Assembly: GCF_001662075.1 (NCBI RefSeq)
Contig: NZ_LYPL01000008.1
Coordinates: 1-64,000, forward strand
DNA length: 64,000 bases
DNA from: Rhizobium bangladeshense
GTDB lineage: Bacteria > Pseudomonadota > Alphaproteobacteria > Rhizobiales > Rhizobiaceae
Reading direction: 5' to 3'
The notes under the pieces are model-generated. The model saw nothing but the letters and a program-made list of their open reading frames with translations, made no database searches and was not told where the DNA came from. Made by a program: the position numbers and the translations under genes. Position 1 is the stretch's first letter; each line of letters begins with the position of its first letter. Shown piece after piece: positions 1 through 8,165 of this stretch.

Positions 1-127
1 CCGAGATCTCGTCGAACGGGTTCATCGACATCTTCACATTGGCAAGCTCGACACCCGAACCATCCGGCTTCACACGGATCTTCACGTTGTAGTCGACAAC
101 CCGTTTGACGGGCACGAGAATCTTCAT
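1..127 (-). CDS. etfB: Electron transfer flavoprotein beta subunit, N-terminal part
   Basis: Forty-two codons of a gene that runs off the left edge. The start ATG is the complement of 125-127 and follows a GGGG ribosome-binding stretch. The peptide begins [20 protein letters not shown] and continues to [10 protein letters not shown], the typical N-terminus of EtfB. EtfAB accepts electrons from FAD dehydrogenases and passes them to the quinone pool through ETF-QO. It is the last visible gene of a minus-strand operon behind a cupin and an OYE-type demethylase. Demethylases of that kind need an electron acceptor, so this copy may be a dedicated one rather than the housekeeping Etf (inference). 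Confidence 0.88.
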   Translation of the reverse strand, partial: MKILVPVKRVVDYNVKIRVKPDGSGVELANVKMSMNPFDEIS

Positions 128-226
128 TGCAATCCCCTTTGTTATTTCGAATGCTGATCCCTATAGCGCCGGAGGTCTTTTCAGATGCGCATAGGACGCT
201 GCAAGGTTTTGAATCTGCGCATCGCG

Positions 227-832
227 CTAGTGCGGCCGTTCGGCAAGCAACGCCCAGAAGGCAAAGAGCGGCGTGTCGACCGACCTCATGGCGTGTTTGA
301 TCCCTGGGATATTATAGAACGATCCGCCGACGCCAGGCGAAAACCAGTTCCCCTCCCCCTGCTTGAACTCGCCCTCGGAAAGCACGAGATAGACCTCCTC
401 CGGCGCATGATCATGATCCGGATAGCGCACATGCGGCGCCATCAACGTCACCCCGAGCCACAGGTCGCTCCGCTCCTCCAATCCGCCGGGGCCGATGATC
501 ATCGCATTGGCATGCCCATCGACAAAATTGTCGCTCGCCGAGTGGTCATACTTGGTGCGCCGACGCCATTCAAGCATTGGCTCGATGCCTTTGAACGCCT
601 CGACCAATCGCCCCAGCGAAGGATCATAAGAGGTATCGATCGCGAGCGCCACATCAAGGTAAGCACAGACCGGCAATCGGCTCCCGTCCCCGGCACGCGC
701 TGTTCCCGGCTGTTCCATGCTCGCGAGAAACTGCCGGATCGACCGCCGCGCCTCCGGGGCTGTCGCAAATGTCTGGAAAGCCTGCGACGCCGCGTCCAAG
801 AAAAACTGCAGGCTCTCCCCACGCGTACTCAT
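227..832 (-). CDS. DMSP-lyase-like cupin (DddQ/DddL/DddW superfamily)
   Basis: 201 residues, one small cupin in the C-terminal half. The metal-binding motif is visible as HDHAPEEVYLVL (His-x-His-x3-Glu-x-Tyr pattern) around residue 145, with a second His in NIPGIKHAMRS near residue 180. This is the layout of the DMSP-lyase cupin family (DddQ-like), whose characterised members cleave dimethylsulfoniopropionate to dimethylsulfide and acrylate with a bound metal. A soil rhizobial homologue beside an N-methyl demethylase and etfB more plausibly acts on another betaine-like osmolyte, so the substrate is unproven. It lies 56 bp behind the demethylase and 99 bp ahead of etfB, consistent with one operon. 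Confidence 0.72.
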   Translation of the reverse strand: MSTRGESLQFFLDAASQAFQTFATAPEARRSIRQFLASMEQPGTARAGDGSRLPVCAYLDVALAIDTSYDPSLGRLVEAFKGIEPMLEWRRRTKYDHSASDNFVDGHANAMIIGPGGLEERSDLWLGVTLMAPHVRYPDHDHAPEEVYLVLSEGEFKQGEGNWFSPGVGGSFYNIPGIKHAMRSVDTPLFAFWALLAERPH

Positions 833-888
833 GTCATCCCCTCCCTAAAACACGATGATTAGCCGGCCGGCCAGCGCCTCTCCTGCAA

Positions 889-2925
889 TCATATATCCTT
901 CGCGATGCGCAGACCGTCATAGACAGCGGCATGCGTGTTGCGCGCAGCGACAGCGTCGCCGATCCGGAAAAGCTGGAACTTGCCTTCGGGGTTGCGAACG
1001 ACCGACTGCGGTTCTCCCGCCAGAAGCTGATCGTGCGACATCTCGCCGAGATTGCTCGAATTGGGCTTCAGCTCGAAATAGAGCTCTTCTAGCGGGATGG
1101 TCCCGTGATTGACGACGATCTGATCGTAGTTGTGCTGCCGGGCGATCCCGCCGTAATCGCTGCCGACATGGGCGACAAGCTGATTGCCGCTCTTCTCGAC
1201 CGCCTCCAGCCGGTAGGTGACCGTGAACGTAACGTCATGCTTCTGAAGCGAGCGCATATAGGGCACCAGGTTCATCGCCATAACCTCGGGCGCGAAGGAG
1301 CGGTCAGGCGTCATGATCTCGACCTTGGCGCCTGCCTTGGCGAGCAATTCCGCCGCCTGAAGGCCGGCGTGATCGCCGGCATCGTCGAAAATCAGGACGT
1401 TAGTGCCAGGCTTCACGTCGCCGGAGATGATATCCCATGAGGAGACCACCAGCTCGTTGCCCTTCGAAAGAACTTCGGTATGCGGCAGGCCGCCCGTCGC
1501 GATAATGACGACATCGGGGTTTTCGGCTTCGATCGTGTCGGCTTCCGCCCAGGTGTTGAAGTGGAAGGTCACGTCGTATTTCTCGCACTGGCTCATGCGC
1601 CAGTCGATGATGCTGATCATCTCCCTGCGGCGTTCGCTCTGAGCGGTGAGGCGGATCTGGCCGCCGGGATTGTTCGCCGCTTCGAAAACGACGACCTTGT
1701 GGCCGCGCTCCCCGGCGACCCGCGCCGCCTCTAGACCGGCCGGTCCGGCGCCGACGATAACGACCTTCTTCTTCACATCGGCCTTATCAAGGATATGCGG
1801 CATGGTCAGTTCGCGGCCGGTGGCGGCATTGTGGATGCAGTAGGCGGCCCCGCCCTGGTAGATGCGGTCGAGACAGTAGTTGGCGCCGACGCAGGGCCGA
1901 ATTTCCTCTTCCCGCTTTTCGATGATCTTGCGAACGATATGCGGGTCGGTCATGTGGGCGCGGGTCATGCCGACCATGTCGACCTTGCCGGCCGCGATCG
2001 CGTGGCGCGCCGTGGCGACATCCGGGATTTTCGCTGCATGAAAGGTCGGAAAATCGGTCGCGGCGCGAATTTCGCCGGCGAAATCAAGATGCGGGGAATT
2101 CGCCATGCCCTGGATCGGGATCACGTCGGTCAGACCGGCATCGGTATCGATGTGGCCGCGGATCACGTTCAGGTAATCGATGAGGCCGCTCTCCTTCAAC
2201 CGCCTGGAGATTTCGATCCCTTCGGCCTTGCCGGTGCCGCCGGGGAGGCATTCGTCGGCCGTATAGCGCAGGCCGAGGATGAAATCGTCGCCCACCCTTT
2301 TCCGGATCGCCTTGAACACGTCGAAACAGAAGCGCAGACGGTTGTCGAGCGAACCACCATAGGGGCCATCGAGTTCGTTGGTGAGCGGCGACACGAACTG
2401 GTCGATCAGGTGACCGTAGGCCTCGAGTTCGACACCGTCCATGCCGCCCGCTTTCATGCGCTCCGCGGCATCGGCAAAATCCCTGATGATGCGCTCGATA
2501 TCCCAGTCTTCAAGCTTCTTCGGGAAGGCACGGTGGGAAGCCTCGCGATGATGCGACGGTGCCACAACCGGCAGCCAATCGCCCTTGTCCCAGCGCGTGC
2601 GCCGGCCGAGATGGGTGAGCTGGATCATGATCGCCGCCCCCTCCTCGTGCACCGCATCGGTCATTTCCCTGATCCAGGGCACGATCTCGTCCTTATAGGC
2701 GAGCAGGTTGTTGAAGACCGGCGGACTGTCCTTGGAGACGGCCGCCGAACCCGCCGTCATCGTCAGGGCCACACCGCCCTTTGCCCGCTCTACTGAATAG
2801 GCGCGATACCTTTCCTTCGGCATACCGTCTTCCGGATAGGCCGGCTCGTGAGAGGTCACGATGATACGGTTGCGCAGCTTCAGATGCTTGAGCTGGTAAG
2901 GCTGAAGGAGAGGATCATTCGACAT
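889..2925 (-). CDS. OYE-family N-methylproline/dimethylglycine-type demethylase
   Basis: 678 residues. Residues 1-370 are an old-yellow-enzyme TIM barrel (FMN, opening PLLQPYQLKHLKLRNRIIVT). A Cys cluster follows (RPCVGANYCLDRIYQGG...YC, around 343-363) that fits the single Fe-S cluster of this class. From about residue 388 comes an FAD/NAD(P) Rossmann domain (VVIVGAGPAGLEAARVAGER). The length and domain order match StcD (N-methylproline demethylase of stachydrine use) and DgcA (dimethylglycine demethylase). These remove a methyl group from N-methylated amino acids and hand electrons to an Etf; etfB lies two genes downstream. First gene of the minus operon, divergent from a TetR gene, with a ProU-type importer close by. 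The exact substrate cannot be decided from sequence. Confidence 0.8.
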   Translation of the reverse strand: MSNDPLLQPYQLKHLKLRNRIIVTSHEPAYPEDGMPKERYRAYSVERAKGGVALTMTAGSAAVSKDSPPVFNNLLAYKDEIVPWIREMTDAVHEEGAAIMIQLTHLGRRTRWDKGDWLPVVAPSHHREASHRAFPKKLEDWDIERIIRDFADAAERMKAGGMDGVELEAYGHLIDQFVSPLTNELDGPYGGSLDNRLRFCFDVFKAIRKRVGDDFILGLRYTADECLPGGTGKAEGIEISRRLKESGLIDYLNVIRGHIDTDAGLTDVIPIQGMANSPHLDFAGEIRAATDFPTFHAAKIPDVATARHAIAAGKVDMVGMTRAHMTDPHIVRKIIEKREEEIRPCVGANYCLDRIYQGGAAYCIHNAATGRELTMPHILDKADVKKKVVIVGAGPAGLEAARVAGERGHKVVVFEAANNPGGQIRLTAQSERRREMISIIDWRMSQCEKYDVTFHFNTWAEADTIEAENPDVVIIATGGLPHTEVLSKGNELVVSSWDIISGDVKPGTNVLIFDDAGDHAGLQAAELLAKAGAKVEIMTPDRSFAPEVMAMNLVPYMRSLQKHDVTFTVTYRLEAVEKSGNQLVAHVGSDYGGIARQHNYDQIVVNHGTIPLEELYFELKPNSSNLGEMSHDQLLAGEPQSVVRNPEGKFQLFRIGDAVAARNTHAAVYDGLRIAKDI

Positions 2926-3071
2926 GGGCCGTGGTTCCGGATTAAAAACGACCAGGGAACGCTATTCGCAATGTACACAGGTGTCAACGCGGAAAACAGC
3001 GAAGTCATTGATATATACACATATGTACATTTTTCTTGTGCGCCGCCTCGTAATTTGATAGGAGAGAATCC
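2926..3071. promoter_or_regulatory. Divergent promoter region with two TGTACA sites
   Basis: This 146-bp AT-rich gap separates the demethylase (minus) from the TetR gene (plus). It holds two TGTACA palindromes at 2972-2977 and 3024-3029; the second is inside the 8-bp palindrome ATGTACAT (3023-3030). Their centres are 52 bp apart, close to five helix turns. They are good candidate operators for the adjacent TetR protein acting on both directions. Binding is inferred. Confidence 0.45.
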
Positions 3072-3701
3072 ATGGATCAGGCTTTGAATGACACTGGCTG
3101 GCGCGGATCGCAGGAGGGATGGCTGGAAGCAGCCTACCATTCCCTGCTCGAGTCGGGGGTTGACTCAGTGAAAATTCTGCCCTTGGCGAAGAAGCTCAAT
3201 CTGTCGCGGACGAGCTTCTACTGGTTCTTCAAGGATCGAGAGGAACTGTTGAGCGCATTGGTAGCGCGGTGGCGCGACAAAAACACCGGCAACATCATCA
3301 AGCAGTCCGAGGCTTACGCGGAATCGCTGGCCGAGGCGATGCTCAACGTCTTCGATTGCTGGCTCAACACAGATCTCTTCGACGCGAAATTCGAGTTCGC
3401 CATCCGCAGCTGGGCGCTGCAGTCCGGTGCGCTTTTAGCCGAGGTCCAGAACGCCGACCAGATCCGGCTGGAGGCGCTGAAGCGCATGTTTATGCGGTTC
3501 GGGATACCAGAAACGACATCGGATGTCAGAGCGCGAACAACATACCTCGTTCAGATCGGGTACATCTCCATGCAGTCGATGGAGGATATCGCCGTCCGCA
3601 TGAAACGGATTCCGGAGTATATTGCGATCTACACGGGCGAAGTGCCGCAGCAGAGGGAGCTTGATCGCTTCTTCGCCCGGCACGGCTATCGGCCCAGTTA
3701 G
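3072..3701 (+). CDS. TetR-family transcriptional regulator
   Basis: 209 residues. The N-terminal 60 residues form a TetR helix-turn-helix: SVKILPLAKKLNLSRTSFYWFFKDREELLSALV has the usual spacing, with the Tyr/Phe-rich recognition helix. The C-terminal ligand domain is not diagnostic. The start ATG follows a GGAGAG Shine-Dalgarno. The gene is divergent from the demethylase operon and 13 bp ahead of the ProC-like gene. A likely job is sensing the osmolyte or a breakdown product and controlling both directions; this is inference from position. Confidence 0.88.
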   Translation: MDQALNDTGWRGSQEGWLEAAYHSLLESGVDSVKILPLAKKLNLSRTSFYWFFKDREELLSALVARWRDKNTGNIIKQSEAYAESLAEAMLNVFDCWLNTDLFDAKFEFAIRSWALQSGALLAEVQNADQIRLEALKRMFMRFGIPETTSDVRARTTYLVQIGYISMQSMEDIAVRMKRIPEYIAIYTGEVPQQRELDRFFARHGYRPS

Positions 3702-3714
3702 AGGAAGGCCGGAG

Positions 3715-4509
3715 ATGAGCGTTTCCTTGAGGATCGGCATAATCGGTGGCGGCGGCTGGCTTGGCGGGGCAATCGCCGGCTCGATCATTGATGCCGGCCT
3801 GGTCGATTCTCGAGATCTTTGTCTCTCCTATCGCGGCGAGCAGCCGCACCGCTTCCCGAACTCCTCCTGGACTTCGGATAATCAGGCGCTTGCCAACCGC
3901 TCGGAGGTGATCATTCTCTCCGTTCGCCCCGGTGACTGGCATGGTCTGACGCTCGATGCCGGCGGCAAGCTCGTCATCTCGGTCATGGCGGGCATCCGAC
4001 TGGACGCCCTCTCAGAACGCCATAACACCGGTCGCGTCGTCCGCGCGCTGCCGAACGCTGCCGCCGAAGTAACCAGATCCTATACGCCCTGGATCGGCGC
4101 GAGTGGTGTCACCGCAGATGACCGGGCCCTTGTCGGCGCCATTTTCGAGGCTTGCGGGTTACAGGACGAAGTCGCAAGCGAAAGCGACATCGACTACCTC
4201 ACGGGCCTTTCCGGATCCGGTCCGGCATTTCCCGCACTGCTCGCTGCCGCCATGATGAGCGACGCTGTCGCCTATGGCCTTTCGACGGAGATTGCGCGGC
4301 GCGCCGTCAATACGGTGCTGGTCGGCGCCGGCCACCTCGCGGAACGTCGCGACGAATCTCCTGACGATACCGTTGCGGCCTTTCTCGACCATCGCGGCAC
4401 GACCGCGGCAGCCATCGAAGGCATGCGCGACGCCGGATTCGACGCTGCGGTGGCAGGTGGACTATCGGCAGCATTCAAGAAATCGGTGAGTATGGGAGAC
4501 GCTTCCTGA
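3715..4509 (+). CDS. Pyrroline-5-carboxylate reductase family protein (ProC-like)
   Basis: 264 residues from the ATG at 3715, chosen because it has a GGAG ribosome site and starts directly on the Rossmann fold (RIGIIGGGGWLGGAI); a longer frame would overlap the TetR gene. Further marks are VISVMAGIRLDAL and the C-terminal dimer/substrate domain with LTGLSGSGPAF, a ProC signature, near residue 165. ProC enzymes reduce pyrroline-5-carboxylate to proline with NAD(P)H; relatives reduce other cyclic imines. It is co-directional with the TetR gene and importer, not with a proline biosynthetic gene, so a catabolic or imine-reductase role on the imported compound is likely. Confidence 0.8.
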   Translation: MSVSLRIGIIGGGGWLGGAIAGSIIDAGLVDSRDLCLSYRGEQPHRFPNSSWTSDNQALANRSEVIILSVRPGDWHGLTLDAGGKLVISVMAGIRLDALSERHNTGRVVRALPNAAAEVTRSYTPWIGASGVTADDRALVGAIFEACGLQDEVASESDIDYLTGLSGSGPAFPALLAAAMMSDAVAYGLSTEIARRAVNTVLVGAGHLAERRDESPDDTVAAFLDHRGTTAAAIEGMRDAGFDAAVAGGLSAAFKKSVSMGDAS

Positions 4510-4576
4510 CGACCGTTGAGGGTGGGTACTGCGGCACCCCGCCTGGCTAGATCAGCCGCTAATAGAGGGAACTAGA

Positions 4577-5578
4577 ATGAAGAAACTACTCGCATCGACA
4601 TGTTTGACGCTCGGCCTGCTTGGCGGCGCGTCTTTTGCCAGCGCCGCCGAATGCGGCACCGTCACCATCGCCAGCATGAACTGGCAGAGCGCCGAAGTTC
4701 TCTCCAACCTGGACAAGTTCATCCTGAACGAAGGTTACGGCTGCAGCGCCGACATCACCGTCGGCGACACTGTCCCGACGATCACGTCCATGGCCGAAAA
4801 GGGCCAGCCTGATATCGCTCCTGAAGCCTGGATCGATCTGCTGCCTGATGTCGTCAAGAAGGGCACGGAAGAAGGCCGCATCGTGCAGGTCGGCTCGCCG
4901 CTGCCGGACGGCGGCGTGCAGGGCTGGTGGATTCCGAAATATGTCGCCGACGCGCATCCCGACATCAAGACCATCGGCGACGTGCTGAAGCATCCGGAAC
5001 TCTTCCCTGATCCGGAGGACCCGAAGAAGGGCGCCATCGTCAACGGCCCGCAGGGCTGGGGCGGCACGGTCGTCACCTCGCAGCTCTATAAGGCGTTCGG
5101 GGCCGATAAGGCGGGCTTCACGCTCGTCGACACCGGTTCTGCTGCCGGCCTCGACGGTTCGATCGCCAAGGCCTACGAACGCAAGGAAGGCTGGGTCGGT
5201 TACTACTGGGCGCCGACCGCGCTGCTCGGCAAGTATCAGATGGTCAAGCTCGAAGCCGGTGTGCCGGAGGATGCCGCCGAATGGAAGCGCTGCATCACTG
5301 TTGCCGATTGCCCTGATCCGAAGCCGGCGGCCTGGCCCGTCGATCACGTCGTGACCCTCGTCGCAAAGCCCTTTTCTGAAAAGGTCGGCCCCGAGGTCAT
5401 GGATTATCTCAAGAAGCGCTCCTGGAGCAACGACACGGTCAACAAGCTGATGTCGTGGATGACTGACAACCAGGCGACCGGCGAAGACGGTGCCAAGCAC
5501 TTCCTGAAAGAAAACAAGGACATCTGGACCAAGTGGGTCTCGCCGGAGGCAGCCGCGAAGATCGAAGCTGCTCTCTAA
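4577..5578 (+). CDS. Glycine betaine/proline-type ABC substrate-binding protein (OpuAC/ProX family)
   Basis: 333 residues. Residues 1-23 are a Sec signal peptide (Lys-Lys, hydrophobic core, ASA-A cleavage just before ECGT). The mature part has the OpuAC/ProX quaternary-amine fold: NWQSAEVL near the N-terminus, VGDTVPTITSMAEKGQPDI, and several conserved Trp (GWWIP, GYYWAP) of the kind that cage a quaternary ammonium group by cation-pi contact. It is periplasmic and delivers a betaine or N-methylated amino acid to the permease encoded next. First of three importer genes; a hairpin after it probably sets its higher dose. Confidence 0.9.
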   Translation: MKKLLASTCLTLGLLGGASFASAAECGTVTIASMNWQSAEVLSNLDKFILNEGYGCSADITVGDTVPTITSMAEKGQPDIAPEAWIDLLPDVVKKGTEEGRIVQVGSPLPDGGVQGWWIPKYVADAHPDIKTIGDVLKHPELFPDPEDPKKGAIVNGPQGWGGTVVTSQLYKAFGADKAGFTLVDTGSAAGLDGSIAKAYERKEGWVGYYWAPTALLGKYQMVKLEAGVPEDAAEWKRCITVADCPDPKPAAWPVDHVVTLVAKPFSEKVGPEVMDYLKKRSWSNDTVNKLMSWMTDNQATGEDGAKHFLKENKDIWTKWVSPEAAAKIEAAL

Positions 5579-5589
5579 AGCCAAAAATT

Positions 5590-5612
5590 GCGGTGCGCGA
5601 AAAGCGCACCGC
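5590..5612 (+). other. Intercistronic hairpin between binding-protein and permease genes
   Basis: Perfect 9-bp inverted repeat, GCGGTGCGC at 5590-5598 and GCGCACCGC at 5604-5612, with a 5-base GAAAA loop. It starts 11 bases after the binding-protein stop and has no T-run, so it is not a full terminator. Hairpins here commonly protect the upstream message from 3' exonucleases and give binding protein in excess over permease. Confidence 0.65.
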
Positions 5613-5673
5613 TTCTCACGCGCCGACAAGATCAAAAAGACTGCCGCGGCTGTTTGACGAAAGGGGAACCGAG

Positions 5674-6561
5674 ATGGAATGGTTTTATAAATTCCCGCAC
5701 ATGAACGATGACGCGCTTCGCAATCTGAAGAAGGCGATCGATGACGGCTTTCGCGGATTTACCCGCAGCTATGGCGACGGCATCGAAAGCCTGTTCGTGC
5801 CGCTGCAGCATTTCCTCATCGCCGCCGAGCGCTTCATGACGCAGACACCGTGGCCGATCATCACCGCGATCATCCTGGCCATCGCCTGGTTTGGCAGCCG
5901 CAGCCTGAAGGTCGTCGCCGGCTGTCTGGTGACGCTGATGCTGATCGGCTATTTCGACATGTGGGACGACACGATGCGGACGGTCTCGATGATCTTCGTC
6001 TGTACGGTTCTTTCCATCGCCATCGGCATTCCGATCGGCATCCTGATGGCCCGCTCCGACCGGCTGCAACGCATCGTCAATCCAATCCTCGACGTCATGC
6101 AGACCATGCCGAGCTTCGTCTACCTCATCCCGGTCGTCATGCTGCTCGGCATCGGCAAGGTGCCCGGCCTGATCGCCGTCGTCATCTACGCCATCCCGCC
6201 GATGATCCGCCTGACCGATCTCGGCATCCGGCTCGTCGACAAGGACGTGCTCGAAGCCGCCGACGCCTTCGGCACTTCGCGGTCGCAGAAGCTGTTCAAG
6301 GTGCAGCTGCCTCTGGCGCTGCCGACCATCATGGCCGGCATCAACCAGACGATCATGATGGCGCTCGCCATGGTGGTCATCGCCTCGATGATCGGCGTCC
6401 AGGGCCTTGGCCAGCCGGTGCTGAAAGCGATCGCCAACCAGTACTTCACGCTGGGCATTTTCAACGGCCTTGCCATCGTCGGCATCGCCATCATCTTCGA
6501 CCGGGTCAGCCAGGCATATGGCAAAAGGCTCCAGAAGCATCGGGAGACCGTCCATGGCTGA
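5674..6561 (+). CDS. ProW-like ABC transporter permease
   Basis: 295 residues from ATG 5674, preceded by an AAGGGGA ribosome site; a longer reading from 5533 would overlap the binding-protein gene and is rejected. About six membrane helices (for example WPIITAIILAIAWFG, MIFVCTVLSIAIGIPIGILM, GLAIVGIAIIF). The inner-membrane permease EAA loop is visible as LEAADAFGTSRSQKLFKVQLP around residues 194-214. It forms the channel for the quaternary amine importer. The stop overlaps the ATPase start (ATG 6554), so translation is coupled. Confidence 0.9.
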   Translation: MEWFYKFPHMNDDALRNLKKAIDDGFRGFTRSYGDGIESLFVPLQHFLIAAERFMTQTPWPIITAIILAIAWFGSRSLKVVAGCLVTLMLIGYFDMWDDTMRTVSMIFVCTVLSIAIGIPIGILMARSDRLQRIVNPILDVMQTMPSFVYLIPVVMLLGIGKVPGLIAVVIYAIPPMIRLTDLGIRLVDKDVLEAADAFGTSRSQKLFKVQLPLALPTIMAGINQTIMMALAMVVIASMIGVQGLGQPVLKAIANQYFTLGIFNGLAIVGIAIIFDRVSQAYGKRLQKHRETVHG

Positions 6562-7630
6562 GCAGCATTTCGGCGGCATCAAGATCCGCCACCTCTACAA
6601 GATCTTCGGCCCCAACCCCGCCGCCCATGTCGAGGCGGTGCAGAAAGGCCTGACAAAGACCGAGCTCAACCAGAAGCACGGCCACGTGCTCGGGCTGCGG
6701 GATATCAATATCGAGATCCCCTCCGGCTGCATCCAGGTCGTCATGGGCCTTTCGGGTTCGGGCAAGTCGACGCTGATCCGCCATATCAACCGGCTGATCG
6801 ACCCGACATCCGGCGAAGTGCTGGTCGACGGCGTGGACGTCGTGAAGATGAACGAGACCGAATTGCGGACGTTCCGCCGGCAGCAGACGGCGATGGTGTT
6901 CCAGAAGTTTGCGCTGCTGCCGCACCGCAACGTCCTCGACAACACCATCTTCGGCCTCGAAGTGCAGGGCATGGAGCGGGCCAAAGCCATCGACATCGCC
7001 ATGCGCTGGCTGGAGCGGGTCGGGCTCAAAGGCTTCGAGCAGCGCTACCCCAACCAGCTTTCCGGCGGCATGCAGCAGCGTGTCGGCCTGGCGCGGGCGC
7101 TTGCCAACGATGCGCCGGTGCTTCTGATGGACGAGGCCTATTCGGCCCTTGACCCGTTGATCCGCACGGACATGCAGTCAGTGCTTCTCGACATCCAGAA
7201 GGAGATCAAGAAGACTATCGTCTTCATCACCCACGATCTCGACGAGGCGTTGCGGCTTGGCGACCAGATCGCCATCCTGCGCGACGGCGAAGTCATCCAG
7301 CAGGGCACCAGCCAGGACATCGTGCTGCGCCCGGCCGACGATTACATCGCCAACTTCGTCAAGGAAGTGAACCGGGGACGGGTCATCCATGTCGATGCCG
7401 TCATGACGCCGCTGCATTCCGCCACACCGGGCGGATTGACGATCGTCTCGGGCACGACGGTCGAAGAGGCCGTCCGCATGCTGGCCGCCACGCCGGACGA
7501 CGATGCCAGGGTGGTGTCGCCGTCGGGGGAAACCCTGGGGCTCGTCACCTTCCGTCAGCTCGCCGGCGCGATGGTGAATTCGCAGGAGATCGCTGCCCGA
7601 CGCGAGAATACCCTTTCGGTCGCGCTCTGA
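6554..7630 (+). CDS. ProV-like ABC transporter ATPase
   Basis: 358 residues from ATG 6554, inside the end of the permease gene. Walker A is GLSGSGKST (near residue 73), the Q-loop is FQKFALLPH, the ABC signature is LSGGMQQR, Walker B LLMDEAYSALDP, the switch His is in FITHDLDEA. The first 50 residues carry the extra N-terminal helix typical of ProV/OpuAA. Beyond residue 275 is a short, CBS-like regulatory tail (VIHVDAVMTPL ... VSPSGETLGLVTF) that in this family often senses ionic strength. It powers the importer. Third gene of the cassette, followed by a palindrome and a decayed demethylase gene. Confidence 0.92.
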   Translation: MAEQHFGGIKIRHLYKIFGPNPAAHVEAVQKGLTKTELNQKHGHVLGLRDINIEIPSGCIQVVMGLSGSGKSTLIRHINRLIDPTSGEVLVDGVDVVKMNETELRTFRRQQTAMVFQKFALLPHRNVLDNTIFGLEVQGMERAKAIDIAMRWLERVGLKGFEQRYPNQLSGGMQQRVGLARALANDAPVLLMDEAYSALDPLIRTDMQSVLLDIQKEIKKTIVFITHDLDEALRLGDQIAILRDGEVIQQGTSQDIVLRPADDYIANFVKEVNRGRVIHVDAVMTPLHSATPGGLTIVSGTTVEEAVRMLAATPDDDARVVSPSGETLGLVTFRQLAGAMVNSQEIAARRENTLSVAL

Positions 7631-7696
7631 CGCTCCGCGCGCGGCCTCTTTCGGGTTGGCCGGCGACACCGAGTTTCGGTCCCTCGCCGCGCCACT

Positions 7697-7714
7697 CAAC
7701 CGGCAAGCCGGTTG
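7697..7714. promoter_or_regulatory. Inverted repeat ahead of a decayed gene, candidate operator
   Basis: CAACCGGC at 7697-7704 and GCCGGTTG at 7707-7714 are perfect complements with a 2-bp centre, ending 14 bp before the old start codon at 7729. The spacer is too short for an RNA hairpin loop, so a protein-binding DNA palindrome is more likely. It may be a relic operator of the dead gene. Confidence 0.4.
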
Positions 7715-7728
7715 TCTGAGACATTACG

Positions 7729-8165
7729 ATGTCGAAACTTTTTCCGCGTCTGTTTTCGCCCGTCAGCCTGCGCGGGGCACAGCTTGCGCAATCGGATCGT
7801 CTTCGGGGCGCATACGGCAAACATGGCCAGGGACGGCGTGCCGGGTGACTAGCACGTCGCCGATTATGCCGAACGCGCCATCGGCGGCACCTAGTGACGA
7901 TGCTTTCACCCGATCCCTTCATCGGCAAGGAGCTTCAGCATGACCGCGGACGTACCGCTTCGCCGGACTTGAAGAGGCTCGGAGCCAAGTGGCTGCTGGA
8001 GGTCAGCGTGCTGGGACGGCACGGCAATGGCGTCACCCTGCTGGATCATGCCGGTGAGCGTTTTTTCGAGGAAGGCGACAGCTGGTGCTCGCCACCACCC
8101 ACGGCGCGGCCGATTGGCTTGGCCGGGAATTGCGTTCGGAGGTATTGGCCGACGAGTCGCATTGA
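7729..8165 (+). pseudogene. Remnant of a second OYE-type demethylase
   Basis: From ATG 7729 one frame reads SKLFPRLFSPVSLRGAQL, then a shifted frame reads LRNRIVFGAHTANMARDGVPGD, stop, HVADYAERAIGG, stop. This is the start of an OYE barrel (compare PLLQPYQLKHLKLRNRIIV in the intact gene at 889-2925). About 100 bases later come pieces of the C-terminal Rossmann part: GVTLLDHAGERFFEEG, and after another shift LVLATTHGAADWLGRELRSE. The middle, some 500 residues in an intact enzyme, is gone. Two stops and at least two frameshifts make it non-functional. It shows that the importer was once followed by its own catabolic enzyme. Confidence 0.65.

Noticed and set aside
5632..6582. 316-codon open frame on the minus strand
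   Set aside because: Antisense to the permease gene; extreme Asp/His content is typical of a shadow frame.
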